Assembly (NCBI RefSeq): GCF_025717065.2
Contig: NZ_JAOVZO020000020.1
Span: 62,001-126,000 of the forward strand
Direction: 5' to 3'
Length of the DNA stretch: 64,000 nt
Source of the DNA: Tahibacter soli
GTDB taxonomy: Bacteria > Pseudomonadota > Gammaproteobacteria > Xanthomonadales > Rhodanobacteraceae
In this document: positions 12,064-21,381 of the stretch, one piece after another
How positions within the stretch are numbered: position 1 is the first letter of the stretch
Layout: each line of letters opens with the position of its first letter
Program-made: the position numbers and the translations under genes
The notes under the pieces: model-generated
What the model was told of the DNA's origin: nothing
The model's input: the letters and a program-made list of their open reading frames with translations, nothing else
The model's database searches: none

Positions 12064-12190
12064 CCTGCAACCCCCTGTGTCTGAACCTTTTAGCGGAGCA
12101 TCGCGCCAAAATCAATCAACGCTCAATCACAAATCGTGCCATGCATCCCGGAATCCCGGGCGAGCCTGCGCTAAGCACGCCAATCGCGCG

Positions 12191-13375
12191 TCAAGACGCG
12201 CCGCCGTCGGGCGAACCGCTCCGGCGCGTCTTCAACGCGGCGCCGCGCGTCAGGCTGCCGCCGCCGAAACGCCGGTTGATCGCATCGGCGACGACGTCTT
12301 TTTCGCGCCCTTCGTCAGCATCGAACAATACCGATTGCGGCTCCGCGCCAAAGCCTGACAGGCCGATGCCGATCAGCCGCAGCCGCGGTCGTTCCTGCGC
12401 GTTCCACCAGTCGCGCAGCAGCGCGCGGCCGGTCTGGTAGATCGTGTCCGTCGCGTCGGTCGGCGCCGGCACGCGCGCCTGCCGCGTATGCGTCTCGAAC
12501 GGCGGCTTGCGCAGCTTGACGGTCACCGTGCGGCCGGCGAGATCGTGCGCGCGCACGCGCTCGCCGACGCGTTCGGCGAGGCGCGCGAGCCACGCGCTCG
12601 CCTGGTCGAACGTCGCAAGATCGGTCTCGAACGTCGTTTCGGCGCTGATCGACTTTTCTTCGACGTCGGATTCGACCGGGCGCTCGTCGAGCCCGCGCGC
12701 CAGACGCTGCAGCTGCGCGGCATGATTGCCGAGCGCCTGCGCGAGCCGGCGCGGATCGGCACCACGCAGTTCGCCGACCGTGCGGATGCCGATGCGGTGC
12801 AGCGCCGCTTCGGCCACCTTGCCGACCGTCCACATACGCCCGACCGGCAGCGGATCGAGCACGGCCTGCGCCGTTTCCGGCGTGACGCGCAGAAAACCGT
12901 CGGGTTTGGACAGCTCGCTCGCGAGTTTCGCCAGCAGCTTGTTGTGCGCCATGCCGACCGACGCATCGAGCCCGGTGCGCGCGCGGATTTCGCGTTTGAG
13001 ATAGCGGCCGATCGTTTCGACGTCGCCGAACAGGCGCAGGCTCGCCGTGACGTCGAGAAACGCCTCGTCGAGCGACAGGCCTTCGATTTCCGGGGTGACC
13101 TCGCCGAACACCGCGAACACCTGTTCCGACACCTCGCGATAGCGCGCCATGCGCACAGGCACGAAGATCGCGTGCGGGCACAATCGCTTGGCTTCGAGCG
13201 TCGGCATCGCCGAACGCACGCCGTAGGGCCGCGCCTCGTAGCTCGCGGTCGACACGACGCTGCGCCGGCCGAGCTCACCGACGACGACCGGCTTGCCGCG
13301 GAGCGCCGGATCGTCGCGCTGTTCGATCGCCGCGTAGAACGCGTCCATGTCGACGTGGATGATGGCGCGCTGCAT
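12191..13375 (-). CDS. dinB: DNA polymerase IV
   Basis: This Y-family translesion polymerase has 394 residues. Catalytic acidic residues are D9 in HVDMDAFYA and D103-E104 in SLDEAFLDV. The palm, fingers and thumb domains follow the family order, with KLASELSKPDG and the helix-hairpin-helix near residues 175-215. The C-terminal 50 residues (from about 345) are an extension rich in Gly, Ala and Arg that replaces the usual clamp-binding end; no clear QLxLF motif is seen. CAGAAT lies six bases before the ATG on the minus strand, so the message may be leaderless. No obvious LexA box was seen. Confidence 0.95.
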   Translation of the reverse strand: MQRAIIHVDMDAFYAAIEQRDDPALRGKPVVVGELGRRSVVSTASYEARPYGVRSAMPTLEAKRLCPHAIFVPVRMARYREVSEQVFAVFGEVTPEIEGLSLDEAFLDVTASLRLFGDVETIGRYLKREIRARTGLDASVGMAHNKLLAKLASELSKPDGFLRVTPETAQAVLDPLPVGRMWTVGKVAEAALHRIGIRTVGELRGADPRRLAQALGNHAAQLQRLARGLDERPVESDVEEKSISAETTFETDLATFDQASAWLARLAERVGERVRAHDLAGRTVTVKLRKPPFETHTRQARVPAPTDATDTIYQTGRALLRDWWNAQERPRLRLIGIGLSGFGAEPQSVLFDADEGREKDVVADAINRRFGGGSLTRGAALKTRRSGSPDGGAS

Positions 13376-13405
13376 GCGCGCATTCTGCCACGCGGGCCCC
13401 GCCGC

Positions 13406-15049
13406 TTACGCGATCGCCGCGTCGACGATGCGCTGCGCCTCGCTCACGAGTTCGGCCAGATGCGCCTCGCCCTTGAAGCTCTCGGCGTAGACCTTGTAGA
13501 TCGCCTCGGTGCCCGAAGGCCGCGCGGCGAACCAGCCGCTCGCGCTTTCGACCTTGATGCCGCCGATGCCCGCGCCGTTGCCCGGCGCGCGATCGAGCAC
13601 GCGCACGATCGGCTCGCCGGCCAGTTCGCGAATCGCGATCGCTTCCGGCGCGAGCTTGCCGAGCGCGCGGCGCTGCTCGAGCGTCGCCGGCGCGTCGATG
13701 CGCGTCGCGGCCGGCGCGCCGAGCGCGTCGGTCAGCGCGCGATACGCCGCGGCCGGATCGCGGCCGCTGCGCGCCGTCATCTCCGCGGCGAGCAGGCCCG
13801 CGATGATGCCGTCCTTGTCGGTCGACCACGCGCCCCCGCCCTTGCGCAGGAAGCTCGCGCCGGCGCTCTCCTCGCAACCGAAGCCGAGCCAGCCGTCGAC
13901 CATGCCCTCGACGAACCATTTGAACCCGACCGGCACCTCGTACAGCCGCCGTCCCAGCCGCTGCGCGACGCGGTCGATCAGCGCGCTCGACACGAGCGTC
14001 TTGCCGACCGCGGCATCCGTGCGCCATTGTGGACGATGCCGAAAAAGATAATCCACGCACACGCAGAGAAAGTGATTGGCGGGCATGAGCCCGGCGCTTC
14101 CCGCGACGACGCCGTGGCGGTCGTGGTCGGTGTCGCACGCGAAGGCGACGTCGTAGCGGCCGGCCAGGTCGATCAGCCGCCGCATCGCGTACGCCGACGA
14201 CGGATCCATGCGCACGCGGCCGTCCCAGTCGAGGCTCATGAAACGGAACGTCGGATCGACCGCGTTGCTGACGACGTCGAGCGCGATGCGATGGCGCTCG
14301 GCGATGCGCGTGAAGTAGTTGACGCCGGCGCCGCCGAGCGGATCGACGCCGAGCTTGAGTTGCGAGCCGCGGATGACGTCGAAATCGATGACGTCCTCGA
14401 GATCGTCGACGTAGGCGCCGAGGAAGTCGTGCTCTCGCGTCGTCGCGGCGCGGCGCGCCCGCGCGTAGGGCATGCGTGTCACGCCCGCGAGACCCGCGGC
14501 GATCAGTTCGTTCGCGCGGTTCTGGATCGCGCCGGTGACGTTCGTGTCGGCCGGTCCGCCGTTCGGCGGGTTGTATTTGAAACCGCCGTTGTCCGGCGGG
14601 TTGTGCGACGGCGTGATCACGATGCCGTCGGCGAATCCGTCGGTACGACCGCGGTTGTACGTCAGGATCGCGTGGGAGATCGCCGGCGTCGGCGTGTATT
14701 CGTCGCCGGCCGCGATGCGCACCTCGACGCCGTTGCCGGCCAGCACCTCGAGCGCGCTCGCGAACGCCGGCGCCGACAGCGCGTGCGTATCGAAGCCGAG
14801 AAACAGCGGGCCTGCGATTCCCGCGCCGCGCCGCCACTCGGAAATCGCCTGGCTGATCGCCACGACGTGCGTCTCGTTGAAGCTGCCCTCGAACGCGTTG
14901 CCGCGATGGCCCGACGTGCCGAACGCGACGCGCTGCGCCGCTTCGCCCGGATCGGGCGCGAGCGCGTAGTACGCGGTGACGAGGCGCGGGATGTCGACCG
15001 CGGGCAGTTCGGTCGCCGGCTTGCCGGCCAGGGGGTGCAGCTGACTCAT
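13406..15049 (-). CDS. pgm: Phosphoglucomutase (alpha-D-glucose phosphate-specific)
   Basis: The enzyme interconverts glucose-1-phosphate and glucose-6-phosphate. The 547-residue product has nearly the same size as E. coli Pgm. Motifs in order are FGTSGHRG, the phosphoserine loop ITPSHNPP, the metal-binding CDTDHDRHG, the sugar-binding GCEESAGASF and the phosphate-binding PSGTEAIYKVYAES. The start is set at the ATG at 15049, where the family sequence begins (MSQLHPLAGKPA). The gene is head to head with yciO across 137 bases, so a divergent promoter region lies between 15050 and 15186. Confidence 0.96.
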   Translation of the reverse strand: MSQLHPLAGKPATELPAVDIPRLVTAYYALAPDPGEAAQRVAFGTSGHRGNAFEGSFNETHVVAISQAISEWRRGAGIAGPLFLGFDTHALSAPAFASALEVLAGNGVEVRIAAGDEYTPTPAISHAILTYNRGRTDGFADGIVITPSHNPPDNGGFKYNPPNGGPADTNVTGAIQNRANELIAAGLAGVTRMPYARARRAATTREHDFLGAYVDDLEDVIDFDVIRGSQLKLGVDPLGGAGVNYFTRIAERHRIALDVVSNAVDPTFRFMSLDWDGRVRMDPSSAYAMRRLIDLAGRYDVAFACDTDHDRHGVVAGSAGLMPANHFLCVCVDYLFRHRPQWRTDAAVGKTLVSSALIDRVAQRLGRRLYEVPVGFKWFVEGMVDGWLGFGCEESAGASFLRKGGGAWSTDKDGIIAGLLAAEMTARSGRDPAAAYRALTDALGAPAATRIDAPATLEQRRALGKLAPEAIAIRELAGEPIVRVLDRAPGNGAGIGGIKVESASGWFAARPSGTEAIYKVYAESFKGEAHLAELVSEAQRIVDAAIA

Positions 15050-15186
15050 CGGAAACTCGCGCGAGGAAGGCCGCGCGACGATAGCGCAGCGCGCGCGAAC
15101 CGCGAAGCGGGTCGCGATGCGCCATTGTCCACTTCGCCTCGCGGGCAAGTCTTGACGAAGCGCGCGCCGCTGGCCACGCTCGCGGC

Positions 15187-15807
15187 ATGACCATTCGTCT
15201 TGAAGTCCATCCCGACAATCCGCAGGCCCGCCTGATCGCACAAGCGGTCGCCGTGCTCGACAAGGGCGGACTCGTCGCCTACCCGACCGATTCGGGGTAC
15301 GCGCTCGGGTGGCGGCTCACCGCGCAATCGGCGCAGGAACGGGTCGTACGGCTGCGAGGACTGGACAGCAGGCATAATTTCACCTTAGTCTGTCGTCACT
15401 TGAGTGAGGTCGGCGCCTACGCCCGCATGCATGACGCGGCGTTCCGGCTGGTCCGATCCCTGACTCCCGGCCCCTATACCTTCATTCTGCCCGCGGCGGC
15501 CGACGTTCCGCGGCACCTTAAGCAGATCAAGAAGAAATCCGTGGGCGTTCGCGTACCGGACCATCGCGTGGCGCTGGCACTGGTCGAAGCATTGGGCGAG
15601 CCGCTGTCGAGCTCGAGTCTGATACTTCCGAACGTCGACATGGCAGGCTGGGAAGTCGACGACCTGTACGAGCATGCGGCCAATGCCGTCGATCTGTTCA
15701 TCGACAGCGGTTTCTGCGGCAACGAACCGACGACCGTGATCGATCTCGTCGACGACACGCCCAAGCTCGTACGCAAGGGGAAAGGCGAAGTTCCTTTCGC
15801 CGAATGA
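15187..15807 (+). CDS. yciO: YciO/Sua5/YrdC family protein
   Basis: The 206-residue product is a YrdC-fold protein of the YciO branch. It shows the family pattern YPTDSGYALG near the start, a KR-type RNA or nucleotide-binding stretch (LKQIKKKSVGVRVPDH), and the SSSLILPN segment. YrdC and Sua5 make threonylcarbamoyl-AMP for tRNA t6A; YciO is a homolog whose own physiological role is less certain. It precedes scpA-scpB-rluB, an order common in Xanthomonadales and other gammaproteobacteria. No good ribosome-binding site precedes the ATG at 15187. Confidence 0.9.
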   Translation: MTIRLEVHPDNPQARLIAQAVAVLDKGGLVAYPTDSGYALGWRLTAQSAQERVVRLRGLDSRHNFTLVCRHLSEVGAYARMHDAAFRLVRSLTPGPYTFILPAAADVPRHLKQIKKKSVGVRVPDHRVALALVEALGEPLSSSSLILPNVDMAGWEVDDLYEHAANAVDLFIDSGFCGNEPTTVIDLVDDTPKLVRKGKGEVPFAE

Positions 15808-15991
15808 TCCAAAGCGTCGCCGCAGCGGCCGAACGAGCCGCCGCACGACGCCGCAAAGCCCGTCCAGCCGCAGAATCGGCGGACCGGGGCACCCCGCGTC
15901 CAGGGAAACCGGGGTAAAGAACCGTTACGCGGCGTTGCGCCGCAGCCTGCCGCGGTGAGCGCGGCGACCAGCGAGAGATCAGCGCTTCTTC

Positions 15992-16900
15992 ATGAGCACC
16001 GAGCCTGCCGAGCAACTCGCGACCAGCGAGGGTCAAGGCATTTTTCAGCCCGTCCCGCAGCAGCAGGAAATGCCGCTTGCGATGGTCAAGGGCCAGCCAG
16101 TGCTGGAGATGCCGCAGGATTTGTACATCCCGCCGGACGCGCTCGAGGTGATTCTCGAGGCGTTCGAGGGGCCGCTGGACCTCCTGCTGTACCTGATACG
16201 CCGCCAGAACCTCGACATCCTCGACATACCGGTCGCCGAAATCACGCGCCAGTACGTCGACTACATCGAGCTGATGCAGAACCTGAAACTCGAACTCGCG
16301 GCCGAATACCTCGTGATGGCCGCGATACTCGCCGAGATCAAATCGCGCCTGCTGCTGCCGCGACCGCCGGAAGCCGAGGGCATCGAAGAAGACCCGCGCG
16401 CCGAACTGATCCGGCGTCTGCAGGAGTACGAACGCTTCAAGAAGGCCGCCGCCGACATCGATGCGCTGCCGCGCCTGGAACGCGACATCGCGCCGGCCTC
16501 GGCGTTCGTGCCCGACCGCAACGTGATCCGCCTGCCGCCGCCGGTGGAACTGAAAGAACTGCTGCTGGCGCTCAAAGACGTGCTGCGCCGCGCCGACCTC
16601 ACCGGCCATCACGAAATCCAGCGCGAGGCGCTGTCGGTGCGCAATCGCATGAGCGACGTGCTCGGCACGCTCGGCGACGGCCAGTTTCACGACTTCACGA
16701 GCCTGTTCAACGTCGAGGAAGGCCGTCGCGGCATCGTCGTGACGTTCCTGGCGATGCTCGAACTTGCGAAGGAAACCCTGATCGAGATCGTGCAGAACGA
16801 AGTGCCGGGCCCGATCTACCTGCGCTCGCTCGCGGCCGACGCGGGTCCGGGCGACGACTACAGCGCCGACGACGTCGCCGCGGAAACGGAAGCGAGTTGA
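15992..16900 (+). CDS. scpA: Segregation and condensation protein A (kleisin)
   Basis: ScpA is the kleisin that bridges SMC heads with ScpB in bacterial condensin. The 302-residue product has an N-terminal extension of about 45 residues, then the typical FEGPLDLLLYLIRRQNLDI, EYLVMAAILAEIKSRLLLP and a C-terminal winged-helix with FTSLFNVEE and VVTFLAMLELAK. Its stop overlaps the scpB start in a TGATG arrangement. The start at 15992 is the first in-frame ATG of this unit, and no strong Shine-Dalgarno sequence is visible, so the first residues are less certain. The 184-base gap before it holds no other gene. Confidence 0.95.
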   Translation: MSTEPAEQLATSEGQGIFQPVPQQQEMPLAMVKGQPVLEMPQDLYIPPDALEVILEAFEGPLDLLLYLIRRQNLDILDIPVAEITRQYVDYIELMQNLKLELAAEYLVMAAILAEIKSRLLLPRPPEAEGIEEDPRAELIRRLQEYERFKKAAADIDALPRLERDIAPASAFVPDRNVIRLPPPVELKELLLALKDVLRRADLTGHHEIQREALSVRNRMSDVLGTLGDGQFHDFTSLFNVEEGRRGIVVTFLAMLELAKETLIEIVQNEVPGPIYLRSLAADAGPGDDYSADDVAAETEAS

Positions 16901-17931
16901 TGGATCCACAACTGCTCAAGCGCGTGATCGAGGCCGCCCTGCTCGCCGCGGGCCAGCCTTTGTCGGTGACCCAGCTCGGCGCGCTGTTCGCCGACACCGA
17001 GAGCGTGACGCACGGAGATCTCGCTCGCGCGCTCGAGGAGCTCGCCGCCGACTGCGCCGAGCGCGGCGTCGAACTGAAAGAAGTGGCCTCGGGCTTTCGC
17101 TACCAGGTGCGCGAGGACGTGCACGCCTGGGTCGCGCGCCTGTGGACCGAACGCCAGACGAAGTATTCGCGCGCCTCGCTCGAAACGCTCGCGCTGATCG
17201 CGTATCGCCAGCCGATCACGCGCGCCGAGATCGAACAGATCCGCGGCGTCGCCGTGTCGTCGTCGATCATCAAGACGCTCGAAGAGCGCGAATGGGTGCG
17301 CGTCGTCGGCTACCGCGACGTCCCCGGCCGCCCCGCGCTGTTCGGCACGTCGCGCGCGTTTCTCGACTATTTCAACCTGAAATCGCTCGACGAGCTGCCG
17401 CCGCTGGCCGAAGTGCGCGACCTCGACGAATACGACCCGCAACTGGCGCTCGCGCCGGTCGCGGTCGGCGACGCGCCGCCGCCGGCCGAAGCGATCGATG
17501 CGGCCAACGACGCCGATGCGGCGACGTCGGACGAAAACGCGGCGGCCGAAGCAGCCGCAACGCCGGACGAAACCGCGGCGACGGAAGAAACCGCGGCGAC
17601 GGAAGAAACGGCGGCGACCGACGAGACCGCGCCGCCGGACGACGACGCCGCGTCCGAAACCGACGCCGGCGGCGACGAGGAAGAAGACGCCGCGCCAAGC
17701 GCTTCGGCCGCGCCGGCCGCGGAAGAAAATGACGATTTGTACGATAATGAAGAAAGCAACTGGTCCGACGCCGGCGCCGACGAAGGCGTCGTAGATCGCG
17801 ACGAGACGACCGGCGACGACGCCGGCGACGATTCCGAACCGCCCACCGATTCCCACCCGGACGACGCCGGCAATGCCGCCGGCGGTCCCGACCCCACGAC
17901 GTCCGACGACGTCCCGGAGCACACTGCATGA
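16900..17931 (+). CDS. scpB: Segregation and condensation protein B with long acidic tail
   Basis: ScpB is the dimeric winged-helix partner of ScpA and SMC. Residues 1 to about 165 match the family (LLAAGQPLSV, LETLALIAYRQPITR, GRPALFGTS and TSRAFLDYFNLKSLDELPPL). The remaining 160 or so residues are a low-complexity acidic tail of Asp, Glu, Ala and Thr, making the protein 343 residues where roughly 200 is typical. The tail includes three imperfect tandem 18-base units encoding ETAATE-like repeats around 17570-17630. The protein is coupled to scpA by a one-base overlap and to rluB by a four-base overlap. Confidence 0.95.
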   Translation: MDPQLLKRVIEAALLAAGQPLSVTQLGALFADTESVTHGDLARALEELAADCAERGVELKEVASGFRYQVREDVHAWVARLWTERQTKYSRASLETLALIAYRQPITRAEIEQIRGVAVSSSIIKTLEEREWVRVVGYRDVPGRPALFGTSRAFLDYFNLKSLDELPPLAEVRDLDEYDPQLALAPVAVGDAPPPAEAIDAANDADAATSDENAAAEAAATPDETAATEETAATEETAATDETAPPDDDAASETDAGGDEEEDAAPSASAAPAAEENDDLYDNEESNWSDAGADEGVVDRDETTGDDAGDDSEPPTDSHPDDAGNAAGGPDPTTSDDVPEHTA

Positions 17932-19610
17932 CCGCGTCACCGCGCCGCACCCTTACCCTGAAACGTACCGCCCCGGCCGACGCCGCACCCGGCGTCGAAG
18001 AGCGCCTGCACAAGGTGCTCGCCAACGCGGGCCTGGGTTCGCGCCGCCTGCTCGAACAGCGCATCCAGAGCGGCGAAATCGCCGTCAACGGCGAAACCGC
18101 GACGCTCGGCATGAGCGTGAAAAGCGGCGATCGCGTCGAACTCGACGGCAAGCTGTTCGTCGTGATCCGCGACGACGCCGAGCACGCGCAGGTGCTGATC
18201 TACAACAAGCCCGAAGGCGTCGTGACGACGCGGGAGGATCCCGAAGGCCGCCCGACCGTGTTCGAGCAGCTGCCGCGCCTGAAAGGCCAGCGCTGGATCG
18301 CCGTGGGCCGCCTCGACATCAACACCACCGGCCTTTTGCTGCTGACCACCGACGGCAACCTCGCCAACGCGCTGATGCACCCGTCGAGCGAGATCGAGCG
18401 TGAATACATCTGCCGCGTGCACGGCGAAGTGCCCGACGAGGTGCTCGAGCGCCTCAAGGCCGGCGTCGACCTCGAAGACGGTCCGGCGCATTTCGACGAG
18501 ATCGCGGTGATCAGCCGCAGCGGCAGCCATTCGTGGTTCCGCGTCGTGATCCGCGAGGGCCGCAACCGCGAAGTGCGCCGCCTGTGGGACGCGCTCGGCT
18601 TCCTCGTGAGCCGGTTGAAACGTGTACGTTACGGCAATGTGGAATTGCCGCGACCGCTCAAGCGCGGCAACTCGCAGGAACTCGACGCCGACCAGGCGAA
18701 ATCGCTGCGCCAGCTGTGCGGTGCCACCGACGCCGAGCCGACGCTGACGCTGCAGGCCGTGATCCACCAGCGCCGGGCAGCGCCGCCGACGAACGAATAC
18801 CGCCCCGCGCCGCGCGCGGCGCAGGCCTGGACCGGCGTCGACCGCGGCGAGGCGCGCGAACTGACGCGCTTCGACCGCGTACGCGACGAGGCGCCGGGCC
18901 GTCCGGGCGGCCGGCGCAAGCCGGGCGGCGGCGGCGGCGGTCGCATGGTCAACGGCAACGTCGACCGGCCGCAGCGCCGTTCGGGTCCGGGTGCGGGCGC
19001 GGGTGCCGGCGCGCGCAAGCGCCGCGGTGCGGCGCCGGGCCAGGAGGTGTTCATTCCGAAAACCTGGTCGGCCGGCGATGAAATGGCGCGGCCGGCTCGC
19101 GGCGGTCCCGGTGGCCCGGGCGGACGTCCCGGCCAGGGCCGCGGCGGTCGTCCCGGTCAGGGTCAGGCGCCGCGCGGCGGCGCCGGTCGCGGCGACGCGC
19201 CGCGTCCGTGGGGCGATGCCGGCGGCAACGCCGAACGTCGCGGCGGCGGCGCGCGCGGTCCCGGCGGCGGCCAGTCGGCGTACGGCGGCCCGCGCGGCGG
19301 CAGCGGCAATCGCGCCGAGCGCGGCGAACCGAACGGCAATCGCGGCACGTACGGCGAACGCGGCAACAGCTACGGCGAACGCGGCAACTTCGGCAATCGC
19401 GCCGGCGGCGGTGCGGGCGGCGGAAACGCCTATGCCGGCAACCGCGGCGGCGGCAGCGGCAATCGCGCACCGGGCGGCGGCGGCAATCGCGCGCCGGGCG
19501 GCGACCGCCGCGGCCCGGGCCCGGGCCCGGGTGCCGGCCGGTCGCCGGGCGGCAACCGCCACGGCGGCGGCAATCGCGGCGGCGGCGGTCAGCGCGGCGG
19601 CAACCGCTGA
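17928..19610 (+). CDS. rluB: 23S rRNA pseudouridine synthase (RluB type) with long RGG/Asn-rich tail
   Basis: RluB makes pseudouridine at position 2605 of 23S rRNA. An S4 RNA-binding domain spans about residues 23-85, and the catalytic domain has the nucleophile D130 in GRLDINTTGLLLLT, followed by EGRNREVRRLW. From about residue 265 to 560 the protein is a disordered tail rich in Gly, Arg and Asn with many RGG and GGN units (NRGGGSGNRAPGGGG). Such tails in other proteins bind RNA or promote condensates. Homologs often have shorter basic tails; nearly 300 residues is unusually long. The gene closes the scpA-scpB-rluB operon and is followed by a terminator. Confidence 0.95.
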   Translation: MTASPRRTLTLKRTAPADAAPGVEERLHKVLANAGLGSRRLLEQRIQSGEIAVNGETATLGMSVKSGDRVELDGKLFVVIRDDAEHAQVLIYNKPEGVVTTREDPEGRPTVFEQLPRLKGQRWIAVGRLDINTTGLLLLTTDGNLANALMHPSSEIEREYICRVHGEVPDEVLERLKAGVDLEDGPAHFDEIAVISRSGSHSWFRVVIREGRNREVRRLWDALGFLVSRLKRVRYGNVELPRPLKRGNSQELDADQAKSLRQLCGATDAEPTLTLQAVIHQRRAAPPTNEYRPAPRAAQAWTGVDRGEARELTRFDRVRDEAPGRPGGRRKPGGGGGGRMVNGNVDRPQRRSGPGAGAGAGARKRRGAAPGQEVFIPKTWSAGDEMARPARGGPGGPGGRPGQGRGGRPGQGQAPRGGAGRGDAPRPWGDAGGNAERRGGGARGPGGGQSAYGGPRGGSGNRAERGEPNGNRGTYGERGNSYGERGNFGNRAGGGAGGGNAYAGNRGGGSGNRAPGGGGNRAPGGDRRGPGPGPGAGRSPGGNRHGGGNRGGGGQRGGNR

Positions 19611-19667
19611 CGCGCGCCCGGCGCGTCGTCCGGTTCGCCGGACGGACGCGCCGAACCAGGCCCATAA

Positions 19668-19699
19668 AAAACGGCGAGGCCGCAAGGCCTCGCCGTTTT
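19668..19699. terminator. Terminator after rluB
   Basis: A perfect 14-bp stem (19668-19681 with 19686-19699) closes a GCAA loop, with A4 and T4 ends. A smaller GTCCGG/CCGGAC hairpin lies about 35 bases earlier. It sits between rluB and the convergent CsgG-like gene. Confidence 0.88.
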
Positions 19700-19817
19700 G
19701 CGTTTTACGCGGGTCGATCCGCCGCGATCGCGGCTTCGTCATGGGCGGCGCGGACGTCCAGTCCGCGCATGACGATGCGCTTCAACCGCCGCGGACGCCG
19801 CCCCTCGTCCGCAATGG

Positions 19818-20537
19818 TCAGTCGAGCTTGAGCGACTTCTTGGTCTTTTCGCGACGATTGGATTCTTTCGCGCGATATTCGTCTTCGCAGCTGCCGCGCT
19901 CGACCATCACGCAGTCGAGGTATTCGCTGACTTCCACGAGCGCCGCGCGAATCGCCTTGCCGGCCGGCGTGTTCTTTTCCGACGCGAGCGCGCCGCCGAA
20001 ACCGCCGCGGAACACGCCGACGGAGACGCCACCGCCCGACGCGCGGCCTTCGACCGTACGCGAGAAGTCGATGTCGCCGGTCGTCGCGTTGACGACGCGG
20101 ATGTCGACCGCGAGATACGCCTCGCTCTTCTTGCCGCCGAGCGAAATGCCCTTGAAGCTGATGCCGCCGCCGGTCGAGGCGGTGTTTTCCTCGTACGCCG
20201 TGACGGTGCCCATGACCAGATAGTCGGCGCCGGTGAGCTTGCCGATCTGGGCGCCGGTACCGGAACGCACGCGGCCCGAAGCGGCGAGATTCTGTTCTTC
20301 GAGCACCGATTCGAGCTTCTGGCGCTCGACGACCTTGAAATTGCCGCTCGACGCGAGTTCGTTCGACAGCATGCCCGAGAGTTCCCAGCCCACGCCGCCG
20401 CGCCACCAGCCGGCCGACGTCTCGTTCTTGAACTCGGCCACGCCGATCACCGGCTTGCCGCCGCCGGCGGCGAGCGCCGGACCCGTCAACACGGCACCGG
20501 CCACGGCCAATGCCACGCCCCACAACACCTTCTTCAT
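19818..20537 (-). CDS. Secreted CsgG-like protein (curli assembly/holdfast-type)
   Basis: The 239-residue product begins with a Sec signal (MKKVLWGVALAVAGAVLTGPALA, cleavage after ALA) and has no lipobox cysteine. The mature part resembles the CsgG/curli-assembly domain: PVIGVAEFKNET, LSNELASSGNFKVVERQKLESVLEEQNLA, and a TGADYLVMGTVTAYEE strand pair. CsgG forms outer-membrane secretion pores, but many relatives are soluble or peripheral envelope proteins. No csgE, csgF or curlin gene is adjacent, so a role in curli export cannot be assigned. The ATG at 20537 has AAGGAG seven bases upstream, so it is preferred over the ATG at 20555. Confidence 0.82.
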   Translation of the reverse strand: MKKVLWGVALAVAGAVLTGPALAAGGGKPVIGVAEFKNETSAGWWRGGVGWELSGMLSNELASSGNFKVVERQKLESVLEEQNLAASGRVRSGTGAQIGKLTGADYLVMGTVTAYEENTASTGGGISFKGISLGGKKSEAYLAVDIRVVNATTGDIDFSRTVEGRASGGGVSVGVFRGGFGGALASEKNTPAGKAIRAALVEVSEYLDCVMVERGSCEDEYRAKESNRREKTKKSLKLD

Positions 20538-20555
20538 TGCTAGCTCCTTGAACAA

Positions 20556-21046
20556 TGCGGATAACGGCTGCCGCCCGCGCCCGGCCCGCCGGCGGAGCCG
20601 GACGGTCGACGCGGGTTTCTCGCTGAGTCGCCCTTACAACGAGTGTTGACATTCTAGCGAGCCCGCGCCGGAACTCGCCACCGTCGGGCCTCGACCACCG
20701 AACGAGGCGGCGGACCGAACCCGAACATGCCGACAGCCCTGCCCTGGAATACGTCAAACGGCGGAAAATCGCGTCATCGTCCTTTCAGACGCCCGGGGCA
20801 CGACGGCACCGCCGCTCCCGGCCGATCGGCGCTCCATGCGAACAAAGTCACTATTTTTCATGTAACTATTTTTACAAAGCATTCGACGCTATGCGCGACA
20901 GCGCGACGCACGTCGAGTTCCCGCAAGAATCTCCGAGAAGATGAAGCACGGTTCACGCGATTAACCCCGCTGCAACGGCCGGTTAACCGGATCTGCACAC
21001 GCAATCCGTAAGCTCGCGTATGTTTCGCCATCCCAAGGAGAACGCC
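20556..21046. other. Intergenic region with AT-rich direct repeats and a palindrome
   Basis: No gene is supported here. The first part carries the upstream region of the minus-strand CsgG-like gene. Around 20848-20880 two near-identical AT-rich units (ACTATTTTTCA and ACTATTTTTAC) are spaced 15 bases apart, strikingly A/T-rich for this genome. A perfect 12-bp palindrome, CCGGTTAACCGG, lies at 20979-20990, about 55 bases before the next start codon. Together they look like a regulated promoter region for the small gene at 21047. Confidence 0.5.
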
Positions 21047-21283
21047 ATGCGCACATTGCGCACTCTGGAAACTCGTGCACTCGGATACGCCATCGAGCGC
21101 GTCGACGAACGCGACCATCTCGGCACCGTGCGCGCGAGCTGGTACGAAGTGCTCAGCCCGCAGGACGGCAGCGTGATCGGCACCGCCGCCGACCGCGCGA
21201 CCGCCGAACGCGTCGTCATCTCGCGCGAACTCGACATCGCGCGCCGCGCCGTCGCCTTGAACGCCGCCGGTATCGCCGCCTGA
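21047..21283 (+). CDS. Small unknown protein, 78 residues
   Basis: The product has no family that I recognise. It is a mixed alpha/beta protein with a run of charged residues, a central WYEVLSPQDGSVIGTAADRATAERVV pattern suggesting a short beta-hairpin followed by a helix, and an Ala-rich end. No signal peptide or membrane segment is seen. The ATG at 21047 has a good AAGGAG eight bases upstream, whereas the alternative ATG at 21020 has none. It stands alone behind an AT-rich upstream region and is followed by arsC about 100 bases later. The good ribosome-binding site and codon pattern support a real gene. Confidence 0.6.
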   Translation: MRTLRTLETRALGYAIERVDERDHLGTVRASWYEVLSPQDGSVIGTAADRATAERVVISRELDIARRAVALNAAGIAA

Positions 21284-21381
21284 TCCGACCTCCTTCGCGC
21301 GGCCGGCGGACGCCAGCCCGCGCGCTTGCTCCGCGGCACGCGAGCCGGCACAGTGACGGCCTTTCCGCCGGCCGGCCCGTC

